Of a stretch of 42,750 bases of DNA, positions 31,234 to 40,075 are shown in pieces (within the stretch, counting starts at the first letter, position 1; the number at the start of each line of letters is the position of its first letter). The position numbers and the translations under genes were made by a program. Where the stretch lies: NCBI GenBank assembly GCA_017397765.1, contig JAFQIB010000087.1:1-42750 (forward strand), read 5' to 3'. The stretch comes from Clostridia bacterium (lineage in GTDB: Bacteria > Bacillota > Clostridia > Christensenellales > Aristaeellaceae). A model generated the notes under the pieces. It was not told where the DNA came from. It worked only from the letters and a program-made list of their open reading frames with translations, and searched no databases.

Positions 31234-31728
31234 ATGTCGATCCTGCACAATTATGTGGAGATCGCCGCCATGATCCTCTTTGGCGTGGGCTTCACCACAT
31301 TGCTGCTCCACCGGAACATGATCAAGAAGATCATTGGCTTCTCCATCATGGACTGCGCCATCTTCCTGTTTCTGGCCGCCAAAGGCTATATCGAAGGGCG
31401 CCGCGCTCCCATTGTGGAAAACGGCGTGCAGGACATGGAGGCCTACATCAACCCCATTCCTGCCGGCCTGGTGCTGACGGGCATCGTGGTGTCCGTTTCC
31501 GTCACCGCCGTCATGCTGGCCCTGACCGTCCGCCTCTACCGCCGCTATCACACGCTGGATATCGACGAGATCACCCAGCGCTGCCGCATGGAGGACGAGC
31601 CGGACATTATTTCCATCGGAAATAATGCCGAGCGAGTCGAGCAGCTGCAAATGCCTGCTTCCGCTGAAACGCAAGAAACGTCTCACACCGAGGTCTCCGA
31701 TGAATCCGGAAAGGAGGTCGGCCGGTAA
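31234..31728 (+). CDS. mnhC: Na+/H+ antiporter subunit C (MrpC/MnhC, NuoK-like)
   Basis: NuoK-like three-helix subunit, 164 aa, helices at about 8-26, 32-50 and 78-103. IIGFSIMDCAIFLFLAAKG and NPIPAGLVLTGIVVSVSVTAVMLALTVRLYRR are typical of MrpC/MbhG. Family members end soon after the third helix. This one has some 55 further hydrophilic residues (DIDEITQRC... to ESGKEVGR). A perfect palindrome in its DNA (31606-31626) is followed by GCCGAGCGAG, similar to the insertion in nfnB, so part of the tail may come from a repeat element. The stop overlaps the next start (TAATG). Confidence 0.9.
   Translation: MSILHNYVEIAAMILFGVGFTTLLLHRNMIKKIIGFSIMDCAIFLFLAAKGYIEGRRAPIVENGVQDMEAYINPIPAGLVLTGIVVSVSVTAVMLALTVRLYRRYHTLDIDEITQRCRMEDEPDIISIGNNAERVEQLQMPASAETQETSHTEVSDESGKEVGR
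31606..31626. repeat. Palindrome in the mnhC tail
   Basis: ATTATTTCC-ATC-GGAAATAAT is a perfect 9-bp inverted repeat inside the coding sequence, unusually AT-rich for this gene. GCCGAGCGAG follows directly, and the downstream segment encodes a hydrophilic tail (ERVEQLQMPASAETQE). It parallels the palindrome plus GCCGAGCGAAG in nfnB. Confidence 0.5.
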
Positions 31729-33233
31729 TGCATATGCAGCTTTGGCAGTCGATCCCCTTCTTCTGCATCATCCTGCCGCTGGGCTGTGCTGCTGTCACCA
31801 GCATCATGAAGCCCCGCATGGCCCGCATCTGGGCCACTGCCATCATTTCCATCGTGACCGTCCTGTCCGCCGCCGTCACCATCATCTACCTGAACGGCGC
31901 AGAGCCCTACACCTTCATGATGGGCCATTATCCGGCGCCCTGGGGAAATGAGATCCGCGTGGGCATGCTGGAGGCGCTGACGGCGCTGGTGTTCTCTCTG
32001 GTGATGCTGTTGTCCCTGCTGGGCGGCATGAAAAAGCTGGACGAGCACCTGGCCCGCCAGAACCATAGCCTGTACTGCGTGGTGCTCCTGCTGATGACCT
32101 CCGCCCTGATGGCTCAGGTCTACACCAACGATATCTTCACCGCCTATGTGTTCCTGGAGATCATGACGCTGGCAGCCTGTGCGCTGATTGCGGTGCGCAA
32201 ACGCGGCCGCACGCTGGTGGCAGCCACCCGCTACATGATCATGAACCTGATTGGCTCCGGTCTGTTCCTGCTGGGTATTATCTTCCTGTATGACATCACC
32301 GGTCATCTGCTGATGGAAAACATCGGGGACGCCGTGAAGCACATTGCCGAAACCGGCGAATATGCATTGCCGCTCAAGGTCGTGGTGACGCTGATGTGCA
32401 TCGGTCTTTGCATCAAATCAGCGCTGTTCCCCTTCCACACCTGGGTGCCGGACGCCTACGGCTACTCCACCCCCACCTCCCAGTCCGTGCTGTCCTCCCT
32501 GGTCAGCAAGGGCTACATCTTCCTGCTGATCAAGATCATGTACCGGGCCATCGGCCTGGACGTGATCGTGAAGACCGGCATTCTGGACGTGCTGTTTGTC
32601 TTCGCGCTGGCCGGTATGGTGATGGGCTCCCTCTCCGCGATCCGTCAGAACGACATCCGCCGGATGATCGCCTTCTCCTCCGTAGCCCAGATCGGCTACA
32701 TTTATATGGGCATCAGCCTGGGCACCGACGCGGGCATGATGGCCGCCATGTTCCACCTGTTCAGCCACACGGTATGCAAGAGCATGCTGTTCCTGGCAGC
32801 GGGCGGTCTGGCGGACGCCAGCGGCAACTCCAAGGCCTTCCGCGATCTGCGCGGCGCAGGCTACCGCAGCCCCATTGCCGGCGTTGCCTTCACCATCGGC
32901 GCGCTGTCCATGGTCGGCTTCCCGTTCCTGGGCGGCTTCGTGGCCAAGTTCAACTTTGCCCTTGCCGCCATGGAATGCGGGGATATCCGCACCCTGCTGG
33001 TGCTGCTGGTGCTTGCCGTGTCCACGAGCCTGAACACCGTGTACTTCCTGCGCACGGTCATCACCCTGTACAGCAAGCCCCTTGAAACCGCCAGCTACCC
33101 CGTCGAAAAGGGGCAGCGCGGCCTGCTCTTCTCCGTTTCGCTCATCGCTTTTGCGGCAGCGAACGTGGCGCTGGGCCTCTTCTCCCAGCAGGTGATCAGC
33201 GCCATCCTGCGCGGACTTTCCACATTTGGTTGA
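31728..33233 (+). CDS. Proton-translocating antiporter subunit D-like, copy 1 (NuoL/M/N family)
   Basis: A 501-aa, roughly 14-helix membrane protein of the MrpD/NuoM/NuoN family. The conserved TM5 glutamate is in AYVFLEIMTLAACALI. The discontinuous TM7 with its lysine is in GLCIKSALFPFHTWVPDAYGYSTPTSQSVLSSLVSKGYIFLL. The TM12 region FPFLGGFVAKFNFALA carries the further Lys. It should form one proton or cation half-channel. The wording CIKSALFPFHTWVPDAYGYSTPTSQS suggests a MrpD/NuoN-like lineage distinct from copies 2-4. ATG 31728 lies inside the mnhC stop, behind AAGGAGG. Confidence 0.9.
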   Translation: MHMQLWQSIPFFCIILPLGCAAVTSIMKPRMARIWATAIISIVTVLSAAVTIIYLNGAEPYTFMMGHYPAPWGNEIRVGMLEALTALVFSLVMLLSLLGGMKKLDEHLARQNHSLYCVVLLLMTSALMAQVYTNDIFTAYVFLEIMTLAACALIAVRKRGRTLVAATRYMIMNLIGSGLFLLGIIFLYDITGHLLMENIGDAVKHIAETGEYALPLKVVVTLMCIGLCIKSALFPFHTWVPDAYGYSTPTSQSVLSSLVSKGYIFLLIKIMYRAIGLDVIVKTGILDVLFVFALAGMVMGSLSAIRQNDIRRMIAFSSVAQIGYIYMGISLGTDAGMMAAMFHLFSHTVCKSMLFLAAGGLADASGNSKAFRDLRGAGYRSPIAGVAFTIGALSMVGFPFLGGFVAKFNFALAAMECGDIRTLLVLLVLAVSTSLNTVYFLRTVITLYSKPLETASYPVEKGQRGLLFSVSLIAFAAANVALGLFSQQVISAILRGLSTFG

Positions 33234-33248
33234 TAGGAGGAACAAAAG

Positions 33249-34745
33249 ATGTCCATCCTGCTGCTTTTCCCGGTGCTGCTGCCGCTGCTGGCCGGCGCCG
33301 CGGTCTGCTTCATTCCCGCCTTTGACAACGGGAAGCTCCGCCGCATTGTGACCATTGCGGTGCTGGTTCTGACGCTGTGCCTGCTCGTGCCCGTGTTTTT
33401 CGCCGGCACCCAGACGCTGACCCTCTTCACCCTCTCGGACAATCTGCCCATCTTCCTGCACACGGACATGATCGGCCTGATCTTCGCCGTGCTGATGGCC
33501 TTTGTGTGGATGACGGCGGGCATTTACTCCTTCCCCTACATGGCCCATGAGGGCGGTGAGCGCCGCTACTACGCGCTGTACCTGGCTACCCTGGGCGCGC
33601 TGATGGGCCTGTGCTTCTCCGGCAGCATCATCACCTTCTACATGTTCTTTGAGGGCATGACCCTGCTGACCATGCCCATGGTGATGCACTCCGGCAAGAA
33701 GGACGCCGTGGCTGCGGGCGTGAAGTACTTGATCTACTCGGTGCTGGGTGCATCGCTGGTGCTGCTGGGCGTGTTCGTGCTGGCCCCCTATGTGAAGGAC
33801 TTCTCCTTTACCGTCGGCGGCGCGCTGGATATGGCAAAGGTCGCCGGCCACGAGGGCCTGGTGATGACCTTCTCCTTCCTGATGCTGGTGGGTTTCAGCG
33901 CCAAAGCGGGTCTGTTCCCGCTGCACGGCTGGCTGCCCACCGCGCACCCGGCGGCCCCCTCCCCCGCCTCCGCCGTGCTTTCCGGCGTGATCACCAAGGC
34001 AGGCGTGCTGGGCGTGATCCGGCTGATGTACTGCTATCTGGGCGTTGAGTTCCTGCGCGGCTCCTGGGTGCAGACCGCCTATATGTGCCTGACGCTGCTG
34101 ACGGTGTTCACCGGCTCCCTGCTGGCCTACCATGAGGGGCATCTGAAGAAGCGCCTGGCCTGGTCCTCCGTGTCCCAGGTGAGCTATGTGCTCTTCGGCC
34201 TGTCCACGATGAACCCCGTGGGCCTGGTGGGCGCGGTGCTCCACGCCATTGCCCACAGCCTGATCAAGGACACCCTGTTCATGTCCGCCGGCGCCATCAT
34301 CCTCAAGACCGAAAAGACGCAGGTGGCTGATCTGAAGGGGATCGGCAAGCAGATGCCGGTGACGCTGGCCTGCTTCACCATCGCCAGCCTGGGCCTGGTG
34401 GGCATTCCCCCCTGCATGGGCTTTGTGAGCAAGTGGTATCTGGCGCAGGGCTCCCTGGCGGCCTCCGGCGTGTCCGGCGTACTGAATATCCTGGGCCCGG
34501 TGATCCTGCTGATCTCCGCCCTGCTGACCGCCGGCTACCTCTTCCCCATCGTGATCAAGGGCTTCATCGTCGGTAGCGGCGGCCACGGCCATGACGCCGA
34601 ACCCGCCCCCGTGTATGAACGCAACGACGCCCCCCTGATGATGCTCATCCCCCTGCTGGTGCTGGCGGTGCTGAGCGTTGTGATCGGCATGTTCCCCGGC
34701 GCGCTGATTGACCTGCTGACCAAGGTCGGCACGGCCCTGATGTAA
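33249..34745 (+). CDS. Proton-translocating antiporter subunit D-like, copy 2
   Basis: A 498-aa membrane protein of the same family. TM5 Glu is in FYMFFEGMTLLTMPMVMH. The TM7-TM8 signature GFSAKAGLFPLHGWLPTAHPAAPSPASAVLSGVITKAGVLGVIRL has both conserved lysines. The TM12 region is GIPPCMGFVSKWYLAQGS. A soluble His/Asp/Pro-rich loop (GGHGHDAEPAPVYERND) precedes the last two helices. The AHPAAPSPASAVLSG wording resembles MbhH/HyfF-type proton pumps. It starts 15 bases after copy 1 with a TAGGAGG ribosome site. Confidence 0.92.
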   Translation: MSILLLFPVLLPLLAGAAVCFIPAFDNGKLRRIVTIAVLVLTLCLLVPVFFAGTQTLTLFTLSDNLPIFLHTDMIGLIFAVLMAFVWMTAGIYSFPYMAHEGGERRYYALYLATLGALMGLCFSGSIITFYMFFEGMTLLTMPMVMHSGKKDAVAAGVKYLIYSVLGASLVLLGVFVLAPYVKDFSFTVGGALDMAKVAGHEGLVMTFSFLMLVGFSAKAGLFPLHGWLPTAHPAAPSPASAVLSGVITKAGVLGVIRLMYCYLGVEFLRGSWVQTAYMCLTLLTVFTGSLLAYHEGHLKKRLAWSSVSQVSYVLFGLSTMNPVGLVGAVLHAIAHSLIKDTLFMSAGAIILKTEKTQVADLKGIGKQMPVTLACFTIASLGLVGIPPCMGFVSKWYLAQGSLAASGVSGVLNILGPVILLISALLTAGYLFPIVIKGFIVGSGGHGHDAEPAPVYERNDAPLMMLIPLLVLAVLSVVIGMFPGALIDLLTKVGTALM

Positions 34746-34757
34746 GGAGGGGCTGGC

Positions 34758-36227
34758 ATGCTGATCTTCCTGACGCTGCTCGTCCCGCTGCTGGGCGGCG
34801 CGGCGATGTCCTTCATCCGCTTCCCCTCGGGAAAGGCGCGGGCCATCTATGTGGAGTCCGTCGTCTGTCTGACGAGCCTGATGGTGCTTTCCCTGCTCAT
34901 GACCCGGACGCAGGAAACCTTCACGCTCTACACCCTGCTCGAAGGGCTGCCCCTGGCCTTCCGGCTGGATGGCACCGCCTGTGTCTTCGCAGGCCTTGTG
35001 GCCGTGCTCTGGCCCATCGCCAGCCTCTATGCCTTTGAATACATGAAGCATGAGGAGCGGGAAAACACATTCATGGCATGGTATACCATGTCCTACGCTG
35101 CCACGCTGGCCGTGGCCTTCTCCGCCAATCTCTTCACCCTCTATGTTTTCTATGAGTGCCTGACGCTCATTACCCTGCCGCTGGTCATCCACAAAAAGGA
35201 TGCGCTGTCCATCCGCGCCGGCCGTAAATACCTGCTCTATTCCATCACCGGCGCTGCGCTGGCCTTCATTGCGCTGGTCTGCATCTACTTCACCTCCGGC
35301 ACGACAGAGTTCGTCCTCGGCGGCGTGCTGAACACAGAAACTGCAGCCGGAACCACCGCAATGCTGGGCATGTTCCTGCTGGCCTTCATCGGCTTCGGCA
35401 CCAAGGCGGCTGTCTTCCCCATGCACGCCTGGCTGCCCGCCGCTTCCGTAGCGCCCACCCCTGTCACGGCGCTGCTGCATGCGGTGGCGGTGGTCAACAC
35501 CGGCGCCTTTGCCGTGCTGCGCGTGATCTACTATTCCTTCGGCGCCGATTTCCTGGCCGGCACCTGGGCGCAGACTGCTGCGCTGCTCATCGCCTGCGTG
35601 ACAATCGTCTTCGGCTCCTCCATGGCAGTCAAGGAGCAGCACCTCAAGCGCCGTCTGGCCTGGTCCACCATTTCCAACCTGAGCTACATGCTCATGGGCG
35701 CGGCGCTCATGTCCCCGGAGGGCATGGTCGGCAGCCTGAGCCACATGGTGATGCACGGCATGACCAAGATCACCCTGTTCTACTGCGCCGGTGCCATCCT
35801 GGTGCGGACCGGCAAGGAGTACATCCAGGATGTGCGCGGCTTCGGCAAGCTCATGCCGGTGACCTGCGCTGCCTTCCTGATCGCCGGCATGTCCCTGGTG
35901 GGGACGCCGCCCCTGTCCGGCTTTGTGAGCAAGTTCAACCTGCTCACCGCAGCTGCCGCAAACGGCACCTGGCTGGGCATCGTTGCCATCGCTGCGCTGA
36001 TCATCTCCGCCATTCTGACGGCGATCTACCTCTTCACGGTGATCGGCCCGATGTACTTCCGGCCCCTGAACGCGGACATGGCCCATCTCAAGGACTTTAA
36101 CCGCGACCCCAACTGGATGATGCTCGTCCCCTTTGCGCTGCTGATCACTGCGGTGATCGGCCTGGGCCTGTGGGGCGGTCCGCTGGTCAGCTTCCTCAAA
36201 AATGTGGCTGCCGGCGTGACATTCTGA
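34758..36227 (+). CDS. Proton-translocating antiporter subunit, copy 3 (NuoL/MrpA-like)
   Basis: A 489-aa membrane protein. TM5 Glu is in LYVFYECLTLITLPLVIH. The TM7-TM8 signature is GFGTKAAVFPMHAWLPAASVAPTPVTALLHAVAVVNTGAFAVLRVI. Here the TM8 position that is Lys in NuoM-type subunits is Asn, and a His (LLHAV) precedes it, as in NuoL/MrpA-type subunits, so this copy most likely takes the place of the MrpA N-terminal half. The PP-S-GFVSKFNLL motif of TM12 is present. It lacks the MrpA C-terminal domains, which are encoded upstream as separate genes. Ribosome site AAGGAGG precedes ATG 34758. Confidence 0.9.
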   Translation: MLIFLTLLVPLLGGAAMSFIRFPSGKARAIYVESVVCLTSLMVLSLLMTRTQETFTLYTLLEGLPLAFRLDGTACVFAGLVAVLWPIASLYAFEYMKHEERENTFMAWYTMSYAATLAVAFSANLFTLYVFYECLTLITLPLVIHKKDALSIRAGRKYLLYSITGAALAFIALVCIYFTSGTTEFVLGGVLNTETAAGTTAMLGMFLLAFIGFGTKAAVFPMHAWLPAASVAPTPVTALLHAVAVVNTGAFAVLRVIYYSFGADFLAGTWAQTAALLIACVTIVFGSSMAVKEQHLKRRLAWSTISNLSYMLMGAALMSPEGMVGSLSHMVMHGMTKITLFYCAGAILVRTGKEYIQDVRGFGKLMPVTCAAFLIAGMSLVGTPPLSGFVSKFNLLTAAAANGTWLGIVAIAALIISAILTAIYLFTVIGPMYFRPLNADMAHLKDFNRDPNWMMLVPFALLITAVIGLGLWGGPLVSFLKNVAAGVTF

Positions 36228-36246
36228 TGAAAGGAGGAATACGACC

Positions 36247-38361
36247 ATGTTTCTGATTCCCGTTGTAATCCTCCTGCCGATGGCCGCGGCCATCCTCTCC
36301 GCCTGCCTGAGCAAGCGTTCCCCCTTCCTGCGGGATGCGCTGGTGGTGGGCACGGGCATTTCCACCTTCGCACTGTGCGTGCTGCTGGCCCTGCAGGGGG
36401 AGACCGAGCTGATCGTTCCCGGCCTGTGCGGCTTCGGCATGACCTTCCATGCGGACGGCTTCCGCGCCATCTACGGCTGCATCGCGGCCTTCATGTGGAT
36501 GATGAGCGGCGTCTTCTCCCCGGAGTATTTCTCCCACCATGCGGAGAACCGCGGCCGCTACAGCCTGTTCAACCTGCTGACCCTGGGCGCGACCCTGGGC
36601 GTGTTCTACTCCAACGATCTCTACACCACCTTCATCTTCTTTGAGATCATGTCCGTGACCAGCTTCGTGATGGTCGCCCACGAGGAGACCCCCGGCGCCA
36701 TGCGGGCCGCCTACACCTATCTGGCGGTGGCGGTCATCGGCGGCATGACCACCCTGATGGGCATCTTCCTGCTCTGGAAGGAGCTGGGCACGTTGGGCTT
36801 TGATGCCATGCAATCCGCCAAGGCTGCCTCGGGCGCGGATCTGACCGCCGCCTCCTGGCTGGTGGTGGTGGGCTTTGCCGCCAAGGCAGGCCTGTATCCG
36901 CTGCACATCTGGCTGCCCAAGGCGCATCCGGTGGCTCCGGCCCCCGCCTCCGCGCTGCTCTCCGGCATCCTGACCAAGTCCGGCGTGTTTGGCCTGATCG
37001 TCGTCTGCTCCCGGCTGATGGCGGGTGACGCAGCCTTTGGCAATTTGCTGCTGATCTTCGCCTGCGTGACGATGTTCCTGGGCGCGCTGCTGGCGCTGTT
37101 CAGCATCGACCTCAAGCGTACGCTGGCCTGCTCCTCCATGAGCCAGATCGGCTTCATCACCGTGGGTCTGGCGGTCATGGTGCTGCTGGGCGAGCATGGT
37201 TCCTTCGCTGCCTACGGCGCGGTGATGCACATGGCCAACCACTCCCTGATCAAGCTGGTGCTGTTCATGGCAGCGGGCGTTGTGTACATGAACACCCACA
37301 GCCTGAACCTCAACGACGTGCGGGGCTACGGCCGCCGCAAGCCGCTGCTGCATCTGGCCTTTTTCCTCGGCGCGATCTCCATCGCCTGCATCCCGCCCAT
37401 CGGCTCGGGCTACAACTCGAAGTCCCTGCTGCATGAGGCCATGCTGGAGCTGATCGTCCACCAGCAGGAGCACGGGCACATCTGGGTGCCCTACAAGGCT
37501 GCGGAGATCCTCTTCCTGATCTCCGGCGGTCTGACCATCGCCTACATGGTCAAACTGTACATCTGCATCTTCTGGCAGAAGCATCCCACCCGCCAGGAGG
37601 AGTACAACCACGGCCGGTCGATGAATCCCGTCTCCGCCATCGCGCTGCTGGGCTCGGCGATCGTGCTGCCCTTCCTGGGCGCAATGCCCGCCACCTTCCT
37701 CACGCCCCTGGGCGATATGAGCGCGCATTTCTTCGGCCAGCATGCCCCGGAGCATCACATCGATTACTTCTGTGCGGCAAACCTGGAGGGTGCAGCCATT
37801 TCGATCTCCATCGGCGCGGCGGTGTATCTGCTGATCGTGCGGCCCCTGCTGATGAAGAAAAACGCTGACGGCGTGCGCGAATATGTCAACCTCTGGCCCG
37901 CGAAGCTGGATCTGGAGGACAGCGTGTATCGCCCCGTGATCGACGGCGTACTGAATTTCTGCGGCAAGGTCTTCGGCTTTGCGGCCCATATCCCGGACAG
38001 CAAATTCACCCTGACCTTCCTCCCCCGGGCAACGACCGCTCTGATCCGCGGCCTGGCCGAGCTGCCCGAGCGCATCGTGCTGTTCCTGCGCAAGGCAATC
38101 TTTGCGCCCCGGCATGAGCATCAGAAGCCGCCGGTGGGCAACCGCGTCACGTACACGCTGGGCCGCGCCATGAACGGCATTTCGTCCCTGCTCAACCGCC
38201 TGTTCCACCGGGAGGTCCCCTTCCGCACCGACTTTGAGTATGTGCTGGATGCCTCCTGGTCCGAGCTGAGCAAATCCACCCGGCTGCTGACCGTAAGCGT
38301 TTCCTTCGGTCTGCTGCTGATGGTTGCAGGTCTGTTGATCACGATCCTGTATCTGCTGTAA
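36247..38361 (+). CDS. Proton-translocating antiporter subunit D-like, copy 4, with C-terminal extension
   Basis: A 704-aa membrane protein, about 200 residues longer than copies 1-3. TM5 Glu is in FIFFEIMSVTSFVMVAHEETPGAM. The signature GFAAKAGLYPLHIWLPKAHPVAPAPASALLSGILTKSGVFGLIVV has both lysines. Around residues 385-400, PPIGSGYNSKSLLHEAML replaces the usual PPLSGFxSK motif but keeps the Lys. The C-terminal extension (from about 510) contains another membrane helix, an amphipathic stretch (DLEDSVYRPVIDGVLNF...RGLAELPERIVLFLRKAIF) and a terminal helix (LLLMVAGLLITILYLL). That is reminiscent of the lateral helix of NuoL or HyfB-like proteins. It is the last gene of the operon, followed by a good terminator. 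Confidence 0.9.
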   Translation: MFLIPVVILLPMAAAILSACLSKRSPFLRDALVVGTGISTFALCVLLALQGETELIVPGLCGFGMTFHADGFRAIYGCIAAFMWMMSGVFSPEYFSHHAENRGRYSLFNLLTLGATLGVFYSNDLYTTFIFFEIMSVTSFVMVAHEETPGAMRAAYTYLAVAVIGGMTTLMGIFLLWKELGTLGFDAMQSAKAASGADLTAASWLVVVGFAAKAGLYPLHIWLPKAHPVAPAPASALLSGILTKSGVFGLIVVCSRLMAGDAAFGNLLLIFACVTMFLGALLALFSIDLKRTLACSSMSQIGFITVGLAVMVLLGEHGSFAAYGAVMHMANHSLIKLVLFMAAGVVYMNTHSLNLNDVRGYGRRKPLLHLAFFLGAISIACIPPIGSGYNSKSLLHEAMLELIVHQQEHGHIWVPYKAAEILFLISGGLTIAYMVKLYICIFWQKHPTRQEEYNHGRSMNPVSAIALLGSAIVLPFLGAMPATFLTPLGDMSAHFFGQHAPEHHIDYFCAANLEGAAISISIGAAVYLLIVRPLLMKKNADGVREYVNLWPAKLDLEDSVYRPVIDGVLNFCGKVFGFAAHIPDSKFTLTFLPRATTALIRGLAELPERIVLFLRKAIFAPRHEHQKPPVGNRVTYTLGRAMNGISSLLNRLFHREVPFRTDFEYVLDASWSELSKSTRLLTVSVSFGLLLMVAGLLITILYLL

Positions 38362-38369
38362 TGTTTTGC

Positions 38370-38398
38370 GGCGCTGTCCATTTGGGCAGCGCCTTTTT
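38370..38398 (+). terminator. Terminator of the Mrp operon
   Basis: A 10-bp stem GGCGCTGTCC (38370-38379) / GGGCAGCGCC (38384-38393) with one G-U pair and an ATTT loop is followed by TTTTTCATT. A clear intrinsic terminator nine bases past the stop. Confidence 0.92.
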
Positions 38399-38423
38399 CA
38401 TTCCGCCATACTCCCTGTCTACC

Positions 38424-38452
38424 TTGACCATCAGCTCTCCCCCTGCTATAAT
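38424..38452 (+). promoter_or_regulatory. Promoter of the fucosidase gene
   Basis: TTGACC (38424-38429) and a consensus TATAAT (38447-38452) are separated by 17 bases, about 87 bases before the GTG start. Confidence 0.85.
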
Positions 38453-38538
38453 GCAGGAAAGCAATCATGATTTTCTGATACGGGCGGATAACGCCGCTTC
38501 GTCATCCCATACAGCAAATTATCAAAGGAGGCCGCATC

Positions 38539-39984
38539 GTGCCGCATTCCGCTCTCGATCCACTGCTGCAGGCGCAGCTTGACCGTCGCCTCGTTCAGGT
38601 CGTCCCCTCGCCCCGGCAGCTGGCGCTGCAGGAAATGGGCTTCTATGCCTTTGTGCACTTTACGATCAACACCTTTACAGACAGGGAGTGGGGCGACGGC
38701 ACAGAGAGCCCTGCGCTTTTCAATCCCGCTAGATTCGATGCAGACCAATGGGTCGCGGCTATCCGTGCCGCCGGCATGAAGGCGCTCATCCTGACCTGCA
38801 AGCACCATGACGGCTTCTGCCTTTGGCCCAGCCGTCACACCCGGCACAGCGTCGCTGCCAGCCCCTGGCGCGGCGGGCAGGGAGACGTTGTGGCGGAGGT
38901 GGCTGCAGCCTGCCGCAGGGGCGGGATTGCCTTTGGCATTTACCTGTCCCCCTGGGACCGGCACGAACCCTGCTACGGCAGCGGCAAGCCTTATGACGAT
39001 TTCTTCATCGCCCAGCTGACAGAGCTGCTGACCGGCTACGGTGAGATCTGCTCCGTCTGGTTTGACGGCGCCTGCGGCGAAGGCCCCAACGGCAAAAAGC
39101 AGTATTACGATTGGGAGCGGTACTACCAGACCATCCGCACCCTGCAGCCCAATGCCTGCATCCACGTCTGCGGGCCGGATATCCGCTGGTGCGGCAACGA
39201 GGCCGGCGACACCCGGGAGGCTGAGTGGAGCGTCGTTCCCCGGCGCACGGCGGACACCGAAAAAATCGCCGCTGCCAGTCAGCAGCAGGACGACGCAGCC
39301 TTCCGCCTGCGCACCATCCGGGCGCAGGACCGGGATCTTGGCAGCCGCGCCCTCCTGGCCGACGAACCGGTGCTGATCTGGTATCCGGCTGAGGTGAACA
39401 CCTCCATCCGGCCCGGCTGGTTCTGGCATGCCGCCGAAGACGAGCAGATTCGTCCGCTGGAGAAGCTCATCGACATCTACGAGAAATCCGTCGGCGGCAA
39501 CGCCACCTTTCTGCTGAACATCCCGCCCACCAGCGAGGGACTGTTCCATCCCAACGACGTTGCCCGCCTGCAGCAGCTCGGAGATTACATCCGGGCCAGC
39601 TACAGCAGCAATCAGGCAGAGGAAGCAGCGCTCACCGCCGATCCGGCCGCTCCGGGCCATGCAGCAGACAACCTCCTCACCGATGACGACAGCTGCTATC
39701 AGCCCATGCAGGAAACCGGACAGGCAACCCTCACGCTGCGCTGGCAAACACCGCACATCATCCGCCGCGTGGTGCTCAAGGAGCAGCTCCGCTTCAGCCA
39801 GCGGGTGGAAGCCTTCGCCGTTGACGCGCGCATCAGCGGCCGCTGGCAGCAGATTGCTTCGGGCACGGTGATCGGCCATCAGCGGATCTTGCCGCTGCTG
39901 CCCCTGGAGACCACCGCGCTGCGCATCCGCATTCTGGACGCGCGGGTCAGCCCGATTCTGCGCTTTATCGGCGTTTACGCATAA
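38539..39984 (+). CDS. Alpha-L-fucosidase (glycoside hydrolase family 29)
   Basis: A 481-aa GH29 enzyme that releases alpha-linked L-fucose from host or dietary glycans. Visible: FYAFVHFTINTFTDREWGDG near the N-terminus, LTCKHHDGFCLWPS (K88-H89-H90-D91), FGIYLSPWDRHE and the nucleophile region VCSVWFDGACG with Asp176. FLLNIPPTSEG near 340 closes the barrel. Residues about 360-481 look like a beta-sandwich of the F5/8 (discoidin) type, a carbohydrate-binding domain often attached to GH29. No signal peptide is apparent, so it acts inside the cell. The start is GTG at 38539, behind AAAGGAGG; I see no better ATG. It stands alone between terminators. Confidence 0.9.
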   Translation: MPHSALDPLLQAQLDRRLVQVVPSPRQLALQEMGFYAFVHFTINTFTDREWGDGTESPALFNPARFDADQWVAAIRAAGMKALILTCKHHDGFCLWPSRHTRHSVAASPWRGGQGDVVAEVAAACRRGGIAFGIYLSPWDRHEPCYGSGKPYDDFFIAQLTELLTGYGEICSVWFDGACGEGPNGKKQYYDWERYYQTIRTLQPNACIHVCGPDIRWCGNEAGDTREAEWSVVPRRTADTEKIAAASQQQDDAAFRLRTIRAQDRDLGSRALLADEPVLIWYPAEVNTSIRPGWFWHAAEDEQIRPLEKLIDIYEKSVGGNATFLLNIPPTSEGLFHPNDVARLQQLGDYIRASYSSNQAEEAALTADPAAPGHAADNLLTDDDSCYQPMQETGQATLTLRWQTPHIIRRVVLKEQLRFSQRVEAFAVDARISGRWQQIASGTVIGHQRILPLLPLETTALRIRILDARVSPILRFIGVYA

Positions 39985-40037
39985 TCGCAGCTTCCCCTCC
40001 CCGGAAGCACTGTCCTCCGAAATGACCCTGATGCTTT

Positions 40038-40075
40038 GCCGGAAGCGCTGATCCTTCCGGCTTTCATCTTTTTTC
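40038..40075 (+). terminator. Terminator of the fucosidase gene
   Basis: A perfect 8-bp stem GCCGGAAG (40038-40045) / CTTCCGGC (40054-40061) is followed by TTTCATCTTTTTT. The remainder of the gap to 40193 has no gene. It includes a compact palindrome AACCGG-ATT-CCGGTT at 40161-40175 just before the sigma-factor ribosome site. Confidence 0.85.

Noticed and set aside
34758..36227. Loss of an essential lysine in antiporter copy 3 (VVNTG instead of a Lys)
   Set aside because: NuoL/MrpA-type subunits normally lack Lys at that position and use a preceding His, which is present (LLHAV), so this is a subfamily trait.
32418..36470. 1350-codon open frame on the minus strand opposite the antiporter genes
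   Set aside because: It is antisense to three clear membrane-protein genes; the translation is low-complexity His/Gln/Gly-rich, as expected from GC-biased third positions, and has no ribosome site or domain.
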